The notes: generated by a model from the letters alone, not told the origin. A stretch of DNA of 64,000 bases from Anagrus nilaparvatae (GCA_022575985.1 JAKSXM010000272.1:7378001-7442000), one strand, 5' to 3'; shown: positions 49,241 through 61,672, counted from the first letter of the stretch. Program-made: numbers and translations.

Positions 49241-50446
49241 TTCTTCAATGTTTTGGTTTTCAATTGAAAAAAGCATTTGGTTCAAGTTCAGTCATCTTTA
49301 CCTTATTTAACGCCTCTGTGAAGTACTTATGCTTCCAAAATTTCTCACGCTCCCACACAACCATAGCATATTATATCAAGTAAGGAGTAATATCACCAAC
49401 AAAAATAAAGAGAGAAATAACAGAACTCTAGACGTAATCGAATACAAGTAAAAGAGCAACGAAGATAAAGATACAAAAAATTGTGGAAAGAGAAAGATAA
49501 GCAAATATTACCGCTTAAGCTAAACGAAGGACTTTTGTACTCTTCCGGCTTTGTAAAGTTTGATGTGTGTCCTTAATTATATATTTTATTTAATATTACG
49601 TACACATTATTGCGTTTAATAATATTAAAAATTGTGAAAAGTGTTAACGATTGTTGCTTTTTTAAAATTAATAATTGCTGGATAATTCTGAATTATTCTC
49701 ATTGGAATTTTCAATAATTCTCGTATATACAAACTGACCACGCACTGTTTCATATATACAATTATAACAATATTCTAATACTCGAAATATTTGTCTGTTT
49801 TTAGACTAAAAAATTATAGTTAAAATTTAAACTGTTTATATTATAATTTGTAACGGAATTTCGTCAATTTAATATTATCGTTAATAAATTAAAGGAAAAG
49901 TATTTTTTATAAAATAAACAAAGTAAGTAGTAATTAAAATAATTATTTCTTTAGAATTATATAGCTTTATGAATCAACTTTTGAGCGTGCAAGAATAGAA
50001 GCAATTGTTTGAATGCGTTTGTTTGACTGCTTTTACCAATAAAAAAAGCAAAGATTAAAATATTCTGTTTTTTAACCTTAAAACTTTTTTTTTTTTTTTT
50101 GTATTTTTGGGAAAATAATAGATAATTTTAAGAATTATATACTTCAAAAGAATTTGGAAACTTAATCAAATGCCGAAGTTAACCTATTATAAATTTGTAT
50201 TTTCAGTTATATTCTACGTGCCACCTAAGATTGATGCTTAATAGGCTTATTTTTAAGAAAGGGGTTTATTTTTTTTGTATTTAAAAAATTATTTTTTTTA
50301 AGCCTAGGTTTTTTAAACAGCTGTTTTCTATAAAAATTAAGAAAATCTATTTTAGTAGCAAAAAAATACATATCATTTTTAAAATCTTTTTTTTAACTTT
50401 ACAGTAGTTTTTATTTGAAATCAGAAAAAATAATAAACTATTAACA
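49241..50446 (+). promoter_or_regulatory. presumed promoter and 5' UTR of lolal
   Basis: A less AT-rich block at about 49,300-49,570 is followed by AT-rich sequence and then a strong 3' splice site (pyrimidine tract ending ACAG at 50,401-50,404), 42 bases before the lolal start codon. This implies a 5' UTR intron. CTTT followed by GTAAAGT at 49,553 is a plausible donor. Exon boundaries and start site are inference. Confidence 0.45.
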
Positions 50447-50900
50447 ATGTCTGGAGAGCAACAGCAATTTTTTCTTAAATGGAATGACTTTCAATCAAAT
50501 ATGGTATCTTCATTTAAACATCTTCGAGATGAAAAAAGTTTTACCGATGTAACTTTGGCTTGTGATGGGCAAACCTGTAAAGCACATAAAATGGTATTAT
50601 CAGCATGTAGTCCATATTTTAAATCATTGTTAGAGGTAAAGCAAAAAAATAATTATAACAAAAATTATAAAATGCTCATTGTTTTGTTTCGTTTTTTAAA
50701 TTTAGGAAAATCCGTCCAAACATCCTATCATCATTTTAAAAGACGTAGCTTACAGTCATTTACAAGCAATCTTAGAATTCATGTATGCTGGTGAAGTAAA
50801 CGTTTCTCAAGATCAACTTCCAGCATTCTTAAAAACAGCTGATCGATTAAAAGTTAAAGGATTAGCAGAAGCTCCTGGAGCAATTAAACGGGAAGGTTAA
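50447..50900 (+). CDS. lolal: lola-like / Batman BTB-domain protein, 127 aa, 2 coding exons
   Basis: Insect BTB/POZ-only chromatin protein that partners GAGA factor and Polycomb/Trithorax complexes in Drosophila. Exons 50447-50635 and 50706-50900 (384 nt with stop). The protein reads MSGEQQQFFLKWNDF at its start and ends LAEAPGAIKREG. Length equals the Drosophila protein (127 aa) and most positions match what I recall of it. A single BTB domain spans residues about 20-120 with the SFTDVTLAC, CKAHKMVLSACS and ILEFMYAGEV motifs; there is no zinc finger or other DNA-binding domain. The only coding intron is 70 nt. This is the best-conserved gene in the window and the main evidence for an insect. 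Confidence 0.97.
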
Positions 50901-53623
50901 AGTTACAAGGACTGTAGTTTATTCAGGTAATTAATGAATTTTCAATTTATTGTTAATAGTAATTTAGTAATTTAAATTTGTAAATTTAAGTAAATTTTTA
51001 CAATTTACAGATAATTATAAAATATGTGCAGACTGACAAAAATATGTAATTTTATATATCAAATTACTATATAAACAAATTGACATTATGTCAAATATAC
51101 CGCATTAAATTAAATTATTGCACAAGATGTTAAGTTTTGGTTCAAGGCTATAATAAAATTCATACAGTTTATGTTATGCTCACATATAAACTTAGATTTT
51201 TTATTAATATTTTTTTAAAAATATATTATTTGTAGCGAATTTTTTTATCGTTTAAAAATGAGCATGATTTTACTGTTTGTTTATAACTTGAATCTTTTAA
51301 GATATTTTCAATAATCACAATTATTAAATCTTTTTTACAAACTAATATTAATTTTTGTATAAAATATTTTGAAGATCAGTGATTATATTTATGTAGCTAA
51401 AAAGGTAATTCTTTGTGAAAAATATTGTAACATAAATTTACTTAACTTATAACTTAACTCTACTTTATACTTTTGCGCGTTTTATTTGTATAAAACTATT
51501 TTAGACCAAAGTAGTTTTCCTTGAACTTAAAAAAATATGAATTAACTGCCACTGTAAAAATTTTACTGAGTAGTATCATTTAAAAAGTAAGTAAAATATT
51601 CAAGATTGAAAAATTAATATTTTTTTAAAATGTGTTTATTATTTAAACAACAGGGTTTTTTAGTAATAATTTCTGCTTATGTGAATAAAAAATATCAATT
51701 TTTTTTCCTTATATTTTACTTATTTTCGGCAGGTTTAAAATTTTCATGTTGGTTGTTATTTCTTTTTTAATCCAAGTAAAAGTTACAGGTTAATTTCTAA
51801 ATGTTATTTACGTTAAACAATTGTTATAGTCTGCTTATTGGTTACCACCAATGGTCTAAACTTATATTTTGATAAGATATTTCATTTTTGATATTTGATA
51901 GATTTTTTGGGGAAAAAATATAACTAACTCAATTCAAAAAAACAGAATTGCTTAATGATACATAATAATAGTTATTCAGTAAGCACAAAAAAAATTAAGG
52001 CATTAAGAATTCTTACGATCTCGACAACATTTACTATTGACAATTTACTGCCAGTATTTTGGTATGTATTTTTATTATTATCTATAGACCAAATTTATTT
52101 ATAAAATGTTTATAAAAATGGTTAAGCTGTGCTATTTTTGAATTAATAAAACATTTTAAAATAAAAAACAAATTTAAGCGCACAATTGTTTTCTCACTCA
52201 TATAAGACCATTAACTTTGCAAGGAAATTTTTAAGAAATAATTGTTAAAATCAAATTGGTTTTGAGTTTGATATTTTAATACTTATAGCTTAAAATACTT
52301 TTTAAATTTAAAAAAATTTTAATTGCAATATTTAGTAAATGTGCTAGAAAGCCAGGTTTGCAATCATATACCTATAGTTTTTTTTTTTGAAGGTAAATTT
52401 AATGTACAAAATCATTTTATGAAATAAAAAAGCAATAATTTTTGATATTCAAAACACAAAGGGAACTTTAATGACTATGTTATGATAGTTGTATTCAGTT
52501 CCTAAAAAATAATAAACAAATTTTAGTTATAAATTTTTGGGATTCCAAGTAAAGAAATTTTAGTACAAATAAATTTTTTTCATTTAAATGATTGTTGAAG
52601 CTCACTGAATATAAATGCGAATGTAAAATATTTTTATTTTATTTTTTTCAAATAATTTTTTTGCTTGGAATATTTATATCTTCTTAATAAACATACAATA
52701 ATAATTGTAGTAAAACTATAAGTGTCTATGTATAAAATCTTTTCTAATAATGTGTAATCAATTTGTTATATAATCTAAATTTATTATCAAAAAAATTTCA
52801 AACAAAAGTAACTATATTTACTTATTAAATTTTTAAAAAATTGGTTTTTTTTTTGTTTTTTCGTTTCGAGTAATTATAAAAGTTTGAAGTTTTTTGAAGT
52901 TGATGGATTTTTAAAATAAAGTGTGTAGATATGAATTTACATTGTTGTTTATTATTCTTTTTTTAATTTTAAACCTTGAACTTACTTAATTAAAAATGAT
53001 TATTAAAACATTTTTCATTTTTACTTAAATAATACATTATTTTAATTTATAGTGTTTAGCTATATTGTGGTTATGAAAAAGAAAAAAATTAAAATAGCCG
53101 TTTTTTTTAAAATCTCATCTTCAAAAGAATGAATAAATAAATGATTTTACTGACTTTTCTGCTGCTTAATATTTAAATTTGAGATCAATGAAAAAATTAA
53201 ATTAAAGTTAATTAAAGTTAAATGAAAATACTTTATTTTAAAAAAGTTACAAAAATTATTATGGGGCTTGTATACATTTCAGTTCAGTCATTAAATATTA
53301 AACTATGCTTAAATATTAATAACATTTTATATAAATATATTTTTAGAATTACATATTACTTTATGTATTTTTTCTTAAAGTCATCTTAGTTTTAAACTTA
53401 TTTTAAAATTTAACAAGTCAAAAATGTTTGCTTGCTTAATTCTTTATTATCATATAATAAATTATTTAAAGTATTTATTAAAAAATATATTTAAAAATTT
53501 TATATCTATAAATTTTTATCAAAATCATTTATAAACTGCATTATTAAGCACTTTGTGTTAATTTTCATGATACTAAACTAAAGGAATTTTTTTGAATTCT
53601 CCCTAAAATCTATCACAATTAGT
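50901..53623. other. convergent 3' region of lolal and arrestin gene
   Basis: About 2.7 kb of AT-rich sequence without coding potential; probably a long lolal 3' UTR plus the arrestin 3' UTR. The strongest lolal poly(A) candidate is AATAAA at 52,915-52,920, followed at once by GTGTGTAG, a typical downstream GT-rich element. No repeat family from the rest of the window was recognised here. Confidence 0.45.
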
Positions 53624-55330
53624 TTAATTGGATCCACGACTAGGTAATGGAAATTGGTAAACAGGATATCTTGGTGTAAATGGTAAATTTGGTCCATATA
53701 GACCTTCTTCTTTATAGTTTGAAATGTTGTTACTAGCAGATGACATACATTCTTCATAAGATGGTGGTGCTGGTATGGATAATATATTTTACAAATTATT
53801 TTGTTATTGTTTAATATTGAATTTATTAAAAATGAACTTACGAATCTCATTTGATTGCTGAGGGAATGAGTTAAAGGTATTTGATGGTGTACCCATAAAA
53901 CATGGTACACCAACAAAACCTATCGGTGGTGGGCTAACTATTTGGTTAATTTGAGTCATCTCAGGTGCTGTTGGTAATGGATTGAAATTATTTACTCTTT
54001 GTGTGCATAGAGGTATGGTACCAATCTCAATAGGATAAGATCGTTGAGTATTTTTAAACCTAAAAATTAAATATGAGCATTAACAACAAATTTTAAATTA
54101 ATAGATTGAAATTTTCTTACAATCCTGTTGTGTGAATATTTAGCAGCAAAAAATACTTTAAGTCTATAAACGAGCATCCTAAATTTGAGGGTGGTAATGA
54201 TGGTACTATTATTGAAAGATTAACAGAACCTTTATTTTCAAATGGTCCTTCCATCTTTGCTTTTTCTATAATTTTTGAATCAATCTTTTTTTGTGGTCTT
54301 GGAGATCTTGCAGAAAATGTAAATACCTGAAAAAAATTATGAAAATGATTATTAAATTCAATAAATCAAAAAAAGTAAAAAGAAAAACCTGCTCTAATTT
54401 CATTTTGATTTTTGTTAAATATATCTTATTTGAATTCAATTCATATGATATTTTTACGTCTATTTTTTCTCCAGGTACAAATCCCATAACTGGACTTTGT
54501 ACATTAATATTTAAGTTACCAAAGTCTATCAAATACATACAGCGAAATTTTTTAAATATCTTATCATCTAATGCCTATGAAAAAAAAAAATCAAATCTTA
54601 AATATTTTTATTTTTCAATTAAGAATAAATAAATGAGAAGTTTGACTTACAACTAAATTTAATTGATTGTTTAAATTGTGAGGCCTAATGACTGTAAACG
54701 CAGTCACCAATTTTTGATTAAATCTCCATGGACGATCTAATATAATTTTGATAGTGTATCTAACGTGTCCAAGAGAATGTTCAACACTGCAAGGTGAATT
54801 TGGTGGAATTTGGAAACTAAATTGGTAAACATTTTCTCCCGCCGGTATTGTTGTGTAATTATTTCCTGAATGAATAATTAAATTATTAAACTGTCATTTA
54901 ATTACTATCAATCTATAAGTAAAAATTTATTCTTCATTATAAAGAATTGTAAAAAGACATTTTACCTGATTTACTCCCAATCAAACAGAAAGAATGATGA
55001 AAATATACTTCATTAGATCTATAAAATACTTTTTCTACTTGATATTCATTATTTGCATTCTTTACATTCTGACTCTCGTTCCAATTAACTTCAGCTTCTC
55101 CATGAGCTTCTAATCTTATTTCTGAAGAAAAAAATTGCAAAAGATAAAACTTCTTTCTAATAAACCTTTAATTGCGTATTGGAGAATTGTACAGGCAAAT
55201 TTGATTTACCTCGAACATTTTTTGATGAATTTAGTTTTACATAAACTTTACCAGACACAACTTCTCCAGGATTATAAATTGCATTAAATTTATCAAATTC
55301 AACTCTAAAATCTTGAAGTTTTTTTGACAT
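53624..55330 (-). CDS. ARRDC-type alpha-arrestin, 415 aa, 7 exons
   Basis: Arrestin-domain-containing (ARRDC2/3/4-like) adaptor; family members bring Nedd4-type HECT ligases to membrane receptors and transporters. Exons 5' to 3': 55210-55330, 54966-55121, 54651-54865, 54389-54574, 54121-54326, 53842-54059, 53624-53769; 1,248 nt, all phases consistent, 415 aa, matching about 414 for human ARRDC3. Seen: arrestin-N domain (YNPGEVVSGKVYV, IPAGENVYQFSFQIPP, GHVRYTIKIILDRPW, residues 1-165), arrestin-C domain (FVPGEKIDVKISYEL, GCSFIDLKYFLLL, 166-300), then a proline-rich tail with one PPxY motif, PPSY at 369-372. Only one such motif is visible, whereas ARRDC3 has two. Which ARRDC paralogue it is cannot be settled here, so no symbol is given. 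Confidence 0.93.
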
Positions 55331-55850
55331 TTTTTGAGTTGATTATATTCCAAGTTAGACTAATATTTACTTATATTTTTTGTCCCTGTACATAAAAATA
55401 AATGTATTATAAAAAAAATTCATTAAATTATGATAAAATTTTATTCATTAAATGTATCTGAAGTACTTATTTATGCGTCATCATTTCAACAGGTAGTTAG
55501 TTACCTCTGTGAAAAATCTTCATTCTTTTTTATTGTTTACAATAAAATTTTATGTTGTTAGGCGATCGCTAGTGACCTCTGCAGAGGGGTGAAACTGTAG
55601 TAAAATAAAAATAAACGTTTACGCAAAATGTAATTTATGTAAAAATTACGCAAGTTGGACACGCAAATATTTTTTGCTGTAAAATTTCCCATTGCTAAAG
55701 TTTTTTAGATCTAAAAACTTTACGCATGTTTTAAATATTTAAAAAATACTTTTGATTTTTTATGTGCCATATAGGACCAGGACCCTAACCAGAGATAGAT
55801 ATAATAGGCCCTAACCAGAAACTATTTCCTACTGATTTTTTGGTACTATA
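55331..55850. other. arrestin promoter side, AT-rich
   Basis: Presumed promoter and 5' UTR of the arrestin gene. A short less AT-rich patch at about 55,555-55,600 (GGCGATCGCTAGTGACC) is the only notable feature. Confidence 0.35.
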
Positions 55851-56180
55851 CACAGACAGCACGAAACGTTTCTGAAGCGTTTCTATCAGAGTTTCTATGT
55901 AAAATAAAAATTGTAAAAAAATATAAAAAATTAATTAATTAAAATTAATTATAAAAAATTCCGAATCATATCAGAAACGTTTCAAGTTGTTTACTTTTCC
56001 AAAAAAGTTTCTTAGTTTTTTTTGCAAAAAATGCTTTTTGTTTAAAATTGCAGAAAAAAGCAAGAAATATGCAAAATAAAATTAGAAAAAGTTTTGGAAT
56101 AGTAAACAACTTGAAACGTTTCTGATACATTTCAGAAATGTTTCAGAAATACGTTTCAGAAATGTTTCGTTCTGTCTGTG
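55851..56180. mobile_element. 330-bp palindromic MITE with GAAACGTTTC words
   Basis: The ends CACAGACAGCACGAAACGTT and the complement CACAGACAGAACGAAACATT are inverted repeats. The arms carry several spaced copies of the self-complementary-like GAAACGTTTC/CAGAAACG motif. No clear target duplication and no reading frame. Confidence 0.75.
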
Positions 56181-56697
56181 CAGACATTACAGTCATGTAA
56201 TGTCAAGATTATGTGCCACTTGCAAGTGCGCTACATTTTAATTTTTTTAAATTTTAATTGTAATAAGCGAATACTTACATAATAAAAACTAACTTTTATC
56301 AATTTTTTGATAAATCTACTTAGATATTAAATATCTGTTGATTTTTTGCGTGCCATTAGGAGGTTCCTAATATCAGTTAACTATTATATAAATTAGCTGT
56401 TTGTTTAAATATGCTGTTATCATTTGGTTTTAATACTAAATAATACTGAAATTTTTGAAACACTTAACATAAGTACACCAAAAGCAGCTAATTTATGCTT
56501 GATATTTAACAAATTTTTTACGTTTAAAAGAGTGAAATGCATTTTAGTAAAAATCCCCAGAAAATTCAAAATAATCGACAAGTTATAAATAATTATAAAA
56601 TAATAATAACAATCACTTTATTTTAGCCTCGTTTGTAGATTACAGAATACGTTTCAGCTGTCGAATTTGTCAAAAATTATAAATTAGTTCGTTGGTA
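56181..56697. other. AT-rich spacer
   Basis: No gene, repeat boundary or structured element was recognised in this half-kilobase. Confidence 0.4.
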
Positions 56698-57007
56698 CAC
56701 TGAAAAAAAAATCCGCTTGCCACAAGCGGAATTCTGCTTGTAGCTAGCGGAATTTTTTTTCTTGTCAAAAGATTACAAATGACTTGAAACGTAAAGAAAA
56801 TTAAAAAAAAATTTTTTCCTGCTTACTTGGGATATGCGTATTTCGGTAAAATGAGATTTAAGAAATTTTTTGAAAAAAGAAGAGAAAAAATGTTTTTTTT
56901 AAATTTTCTTTACGTTTCAAGTCATTTGCAATTGTTTGCAAAAAAAAAATTCCGCTAGCCACAAGCGGAATGATTCCGTTTGCGGCAAGCGGATTTTTTT
57001 TTCAGTG
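56698..57007. mobile_element. 310-bp palindromic MITE (CACTGAAAAA ends), TA-flanked
   Basis: Starts CACTGAAAAAAAAATCCGC and ends with the mirror GCGGATTTTTTTTTCAGTG, with TA on both sides (56,696-56,697 and 57,008-57,009). Each end contains a further CCGCTTG/CAAGCGG hairpin. Related, rearranged copies lie in RSPH9 intron 2 (27,700-28,790). It preserves the uninterrupted form of a site that carries a nested MITE there. Confidence 0.85.
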
Positions 57008-57215
57008 TAGTTTTAAAATACAAACGTCTATGTTTAGTATTTTATAAAATACCTACTAATAACGCTGTTTAGTATTTTAAAAAATACGAAAGCGCCCTTT
57101 TAGTAGTTTAGTACGGACAATTCGGTATTTTCATTAGACAGGGTGGTAGATGAATAAAAAATGTCAAAGTACTTAAATATTTATAATTAGAGTACTAATA
57201 GTACATTTTTAACCA

Positions 57216-57316
57216 AGGGAGCAAAAAAAAGAATGGTCCAGATCGCATGTTAATTAGCGATAATTAAAAATAAATACCTGCTAAACCGCGATCTGGGGTA
57301 TTTTTTTTTGTTCCCA
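57216..57316. repeat. 100-bp inverted repeat
   Basis: Arms GGGAGCAAAAAAAAGAATGG...CCAGATCGC and GCGATCTGGGG...TTTTTTTTTGTTCCC are complementary over about 30 bp around a short AT-rich loop. It lies in the extra sequence of the left arm of the enclosing element, so it may be a young small insertion. Confidence 0.65.
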
Positions 57317-58178
57317 TGGACAAAATGAAATTTTTCTTTCTCAGTGGGGTGAAAACGCGTTTTTTTCGATCTCGTTGCGAGGCGAAAAAAGTGTTTCGGC
57401 CTGCTAGGAAGAAAAACTATTGATACATATAGCTCTATTGATCAATAGTTTTAATATTCTAATATTCTAATTATAATTTTCTTAAATTATAGGCGATCAA
57501 CTCAATATAATTAATATTGAATATTTATAATTTTATTAAAAACCCACAAATCTTATGGAAATTGGATCCGGTCAAATTAGCTAAAAATTTAGTATAATAT
57601 TGCTAACGTTATGCTGAGCAATAGTTTCCATAGGCAAAATGCCCAGAAATAGCTAGGCTTTGTGTTATTATACCTAAAGGGCGTAAGTATCGCACTCAAA
57701 AAATACAAGTATTACTCCAGTCAAAATACAAAGGGGGGTTGTATTGTTAGTAGTAATCATCAGATTTGGTCTTGTATAGGTTTTTGAGTCGCTGATAAAG
57801 AACTACGGAATGTTTTTATGAAAAATTAATATTTCACTTTTAAATTACCTGAGAAATAAATATTTATAGTAAAGGTAAAAATAAAAATGTTCGGAAAATC
57901 AATAACTGAAATTTAAATTATGAACAAAATAAACCCCTTTAGGAGTAGTTTTTGGTAATTTAAGGATGAAATATTAATTTTTCATAAAGACGCTCAAAGT
58001 GCGAAAATAGCACAAATACCCCTTTTTGGAGGTCTTTTTAGCTAATCTAAAGGTATAGGTAGGTATTATGAGAGATAGAAGACAATTTTGCATTATCGCT
58101 GAAGCTAATTCCTTGATCTCTTTGTTAATTGATAATGATTTTTTTACAAAGTTTTCTCTTTCGTTCTCAAAAAAATTT

Positions 58179-58522
58179 ATAACTGGTATGTGTAACTACG
58201 TAATCAACGAGCATGGAACATGTTCACTCATAACAGTAATAAATCAAGAAACCGAGATTAAAATAAATCCTGAAATATAAATTAGCCTAAATCCATATAA
58301 ACTTAAAGTATTCTAAGTTCTTGTTATTATTAGGGACTGATCAGGCCCTGACTCCCACTTCAAATTATTTTAAGTCCCTAAATTGAAAATATTCTAAGTC
58401 CACCCCCCCCCCCTAAAAACGTCAATTTTTCGACCACCCCTAAAATGTCAATATTGCCCCCTCCCCCCTGCCGAGCCAAGCTTTTTCAAATACCCCGTCC
58501 AATGAACATGTTCCATGTTAAA
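58179..58522 (-). mobile_element. MITE family M, copy 6
   Basis: Very similar to copy 5: AACTGGTATGTGTAACTACG and GGAACATGTTCAC on the left, AATGAACATGTTCCATG on the right, C runs near 58,404-58,413, and an imperfect version of the internal palindrome (GGGACTGATCAGGCCCTGA, about 58,333-58,351). Sits inside a family F copy. Confidence 0.75.
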
Positions 58523-58544
58523 AAAAAAAATCAGAGGTGTATGC

Positions 58545-58602
58545 CTGGGGTTAAACCACGGGCTCGGCAACCCTAAATTTTTACTACTGAGCCATCGCTT
58601 AT
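58545..58602 (-). other. weak tRNA-like fragment
   Basis: On the minus strand GATGGCTCAGTAGT resembles an A box and GTGGTTTAACCCC a decayed B box about 40 bases away. No cloverleaf can be drawn. It lies directly beside the right end of MITE copy 6. It could be a tRNA-derived SINE remnant or chance. Confidence 0.2.
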
Positions 58603-59099
58603 TCTTATCTAAGGGTAAAATATTAATTTTTCCATAAAAATCACAAATATTCTTGATCAGAGACCTAAAAAACCCTTATGTGCTAAATCTGGGTACTCAA
58701 AGTGCAAATATATAAAACTACCCCATTTTTAGGGTAGTTTTTGATAACTTAAGGGTGAAGCGCTAATTTATTTACGAAATGACTCTGAAACTCGTGATTA
58801 GCGACTGAAGAATCCTCGAGAATGGCCTTAGGAATATTATACTAAATTTTTAGCTAATTTCGCCGGGAACCAATTTCCATAAGATTCGTGCGGGGTCCTT
58901 TGAAAGTAAAAACATGTTTAATAATATGTTGTTAAAAAAATTATAAATATTTAAGTACTCTGACATTTTTCATTCATTAACCTGGTCCTATTTCCTTGAA
59001 GTTATTTAAAATGCATAAAAAAAATTTAAATTATCTTTTAATACCTTCATTTTATGATTTTAAATGATATTTGTAAATTTTTATAAATTCTTCTTTCAT

Positions 59100-59272
59100 T
59101 CCACAGATCTCTGAAGATTTTATTAGATCTATTTGAATCTCCAGTGGGCTCCGGAGATCAAAAGATATCTCCGGAAATGAAAATTGATCTGTGGAGATCT
59201 AAAGATATCTCACCAATTTTTCTATCTATTTAGATCTCTTTAGATCTCCGGAGAATCTAAAATTTTCCAGGA
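59100..59272. repeat. GATCT-rich local repeat
   Basis: A 170-bp stretch with at least ten AGATCT/GATCTC/GATCTCCGGAGA-type words, many self-complementary (CTCCGGAG, AGATCT). The words occur in both orientations at irregular spacing, so this is neither a simple microsatellite nor a clean inverted repeat. Non-coding. Confidence 0.6.
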
Positions 59273-59630
59273 AATGAAATTTAATTTATATCATGTGATA
59301 ATTTAGGTCACAAAAGCATAAAGTAAAAAATAACTTTAAAGGGCAAAAATCTGTTTTCAAAAGGAAAATTAAAAAATAATTAAAGTTAAAAAAATAGGAA
59401 AAAAAAGCAATACTGTGAAAAAAGCTCGAAAAAAAGTCGATACTGTGGACCCTGGATATAAAATATAATATTAAATATTTATTTATTTATTAAATTTAAA
59501 AAATGTAGTTCAATAGGACCCATTTCAAAAAAGTACATACGTTAAGAGTATTCAATAAGGTAAAATTAATTTTAAATATGTAATTGTAAAAAATTTGTTG
59601 TAAAATTGTGTAAAGTCATGCTAATGAAGA

Positions 59631-59771
59631 TTGAAGGTCTTCGAAATGTGGGCAATTGATTGCAAAAATAAAGAAAAAATTGTTAGCTCAAAAATCAAGT
59701 ATTTAATAATAAAGAATTAAATAAATATATCTTTATTCATACAACAAATTGCCCACGTTTTGAAGACTTTC
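59631..59771. repeat. 140-bp inverted repeat
   Basis: GGTCTTCGAAATGTGGGCAATT (arm near 59,635-59,656, described in part) is mirrored by AATTGCCCACGTTTTGAAGA near 59,746-59,767. The AT-rich loop between is about 90 bp. Possibly a small MITE. Confidence 0.55.
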
Positions 59772-60229
59772 ATTCAGCCTTCATTATCAAGGCGAAATGC
59801 TTCCCTGTTTCTTGTTGTGAAGTAAATTTTAATATACTTCGCCCATTTTTAAAAATATACTTATATGTTTAGATATATGAGGTATTATTTTTTTTACTAC
59901 TTAACTTGATCTAAAAACCGAAAAAAAAATTTGAAGGCACATCGATAAGACCAGTGTTTTCAGGTAGTTTCGAGAAATTGAAAAAATTGGTAATTTTTGA
60001 CAAATAATCATGTAAAAATGAAATATTTGGGCTATATAATCACTAATGTAGTTTTATTTGCATAGAAAAATATATTTCATGAGATAAAAAAAAAGAAAAA
60101 TACCCTGCCAACAAGCTGGCTCTAAGGTTCCTCAAACAATGAGAAAAAACTTTTCCAATTTTGAGAAATAAATTTTGGAAAAATTCGGTATCAAATCCAA
60201 AAAATTACTATAAATGAACTGTCTAAAAC

Positions 60230-61545
60230 TAGTACTCTCATAGAAATAAATTAGGTACTACATCCAAAAAGAAAAAAAAATTTGTTGTTTTTTGTATTTT
60301 TTTGTGAAAAAAAATTTAGGAAAAAATTTTTAAAAAATTAAATATCAGATTCGAGATACCGAGTAAAAACTATACTTTCAAATATAAGTACTTTCGTAGA
60401 AATAAATGAGGTATTACATCCAAATTAATAAAAAAAACGCTGCCACTATGGTTCCTCATCAACAATAGCAAAATATTTATAATGGTCTATTAAAAATATT
60501 CAAAAAAAAAATTTGAAAAATTACGTATCAGATGGAAAAAATCCTTTAAAAACAATAATTCTAGATATTAGTACTTTCATAGAAATAAATTAAGTACTAC
60601 ATCCAAAAAGAAAAAAAAATTATTGTGTTTTTTTAATTTCTTTATACAAAAAATTAAAAAAAAAAAATTTACAAAAATTACGTATCAGATGGAGAATTCC
60701 TTTAAAAACGATAATTCTAGATATTAGTACTTTCATATAAATAAATTAAGTACTAAGTCCAAAAAGAAAAAAAACTATTTTTTTTTTTTAAATTTTTTTA
60801 TACAAAAAATTTTGAAAAAAAAAAATTTCAAAAAAATTACATATCAGATAGAGAAATCCTTTAAAACCATAATTCTGGATATTAGTACTTTCATATAAAT
60901 AAATTAAGTACTACGTCCAAAAAGAAAAAAATTTATTGTGTTTTTTTAATCTTTTTATACAAAAAATGTTGAAAAAAAAATTTCGAAAAATTACATATCA
61001 AATGGAGAAATCCTTTAAAAACGATGATTCTGGATATTAGAACTTTCCTAGAAATAAATTAGGTATTACGTCCAAAAAGAAAAAAAATTATTGTATTTTT
61101 TTAATTTTTTTATTAAAAAAATTTTGAAAAAAAAAAATATCGAAAAATTACGTATCACATGAAATAATCATTTAAAAACGATAATTCTAAATATTCGCAC
61201 TTTCGTAGAAAAACATTAAGTACTACATCCTAAAAAAAAAAAAAAATTGGCATTTTTTATATTTTTTGGCGGCAAAAATTTTGAGAAAAAAATTTTCAAA
61301 AAATTAAGTATCAGGTCCAAAAAACTACTTTTATAGAGGTTCTTAAAACAAGTACTTCCATGGAAGCAAATTATGTACTACGTTCAAAGAAAAAAAAAAA
61401 ATTGGGTTTTTTGTATTTTTTTATGAAAAAAATTTTGGGAAATAAATTTTCAAAAAATTAAGTATCAGATTCGAGATATCGGGTAAAAACCATACTTTCA
61501 AATATAAGTACTTTCGTGGAAATAAATGAGGTATTACATCCAAAT
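60230..61545 (-). repeat. tandem array of ~155-bp units
   Basis: The phrase 'TCATAGAAATAAATTAGGTA' or a close variant recurs near 60,238, 60,579, 60,733, 60,891, 61,047, 61,202, 61,358 and 61,514, mostly 154-158 bases apart. Between the marks are runs of A and T around AATTTTGAAAAAAA. Related to 22,000-22,785 in opposite orientation. Confidence 0.85.
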
Positions 61546-61649
61546 TAAAAAAAAAAAAGTACCCCAAGCTTTTTTGGTGAAAAAAATTTTGACAAAAAAT
61601 TAGGTCTTAATGTCGTGTTGGCTGTGAAATATCACCGGTTACAGTGCGA

Positions 61650-61672
61650 CATACATACAAACATACATACAT

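Larger units (their letters stand above)
57711..58815. repeat. family F copy interrupted by MITE M
   Basis: Starts TACTCCAGTCAAAATAC with the shared 'TCGCTGATAAAGAACTACGG' text; resumes after the MITE at about 58,600 with CTTGATCAGAGACCTAAAAAA and ACTCGTGATTAGCGACTG. Both TAGGGGTAG-type and TTAAGGGTGAA words of the family are present. The insertion of MITE copy 6 and decay make the arms unequal. Confidence 0.65.
57142..58982. mobile_element. outer inverted-repeat host enclosing family F and MITE M
   Basis: The outermost arms (57,142-57,190 and 58,935-58,982) share AAAAATGTCA, AGTACTTAAATATTTATAA in mirror order. A second pair follows inside (57,541-57,603 and 58,832-58,897, with AATCTTATGGAAATTGG and TTAGCTAAAAATTTAGTATA). 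The left pair is 350 bp apart and the right pair 38 bp, so the left arm has gained extra sequence. Inside lie family F text and MITE M copy 6. Non-coding. Confidence 0.65.

Noticed and set aside
53578..53916. 112-codon minus-strand frame at the arrestin 3' end
   Set aside because: It is in a different frame from the arrestin exons and runs through an intron. The supported frame gives the PPSY tail.
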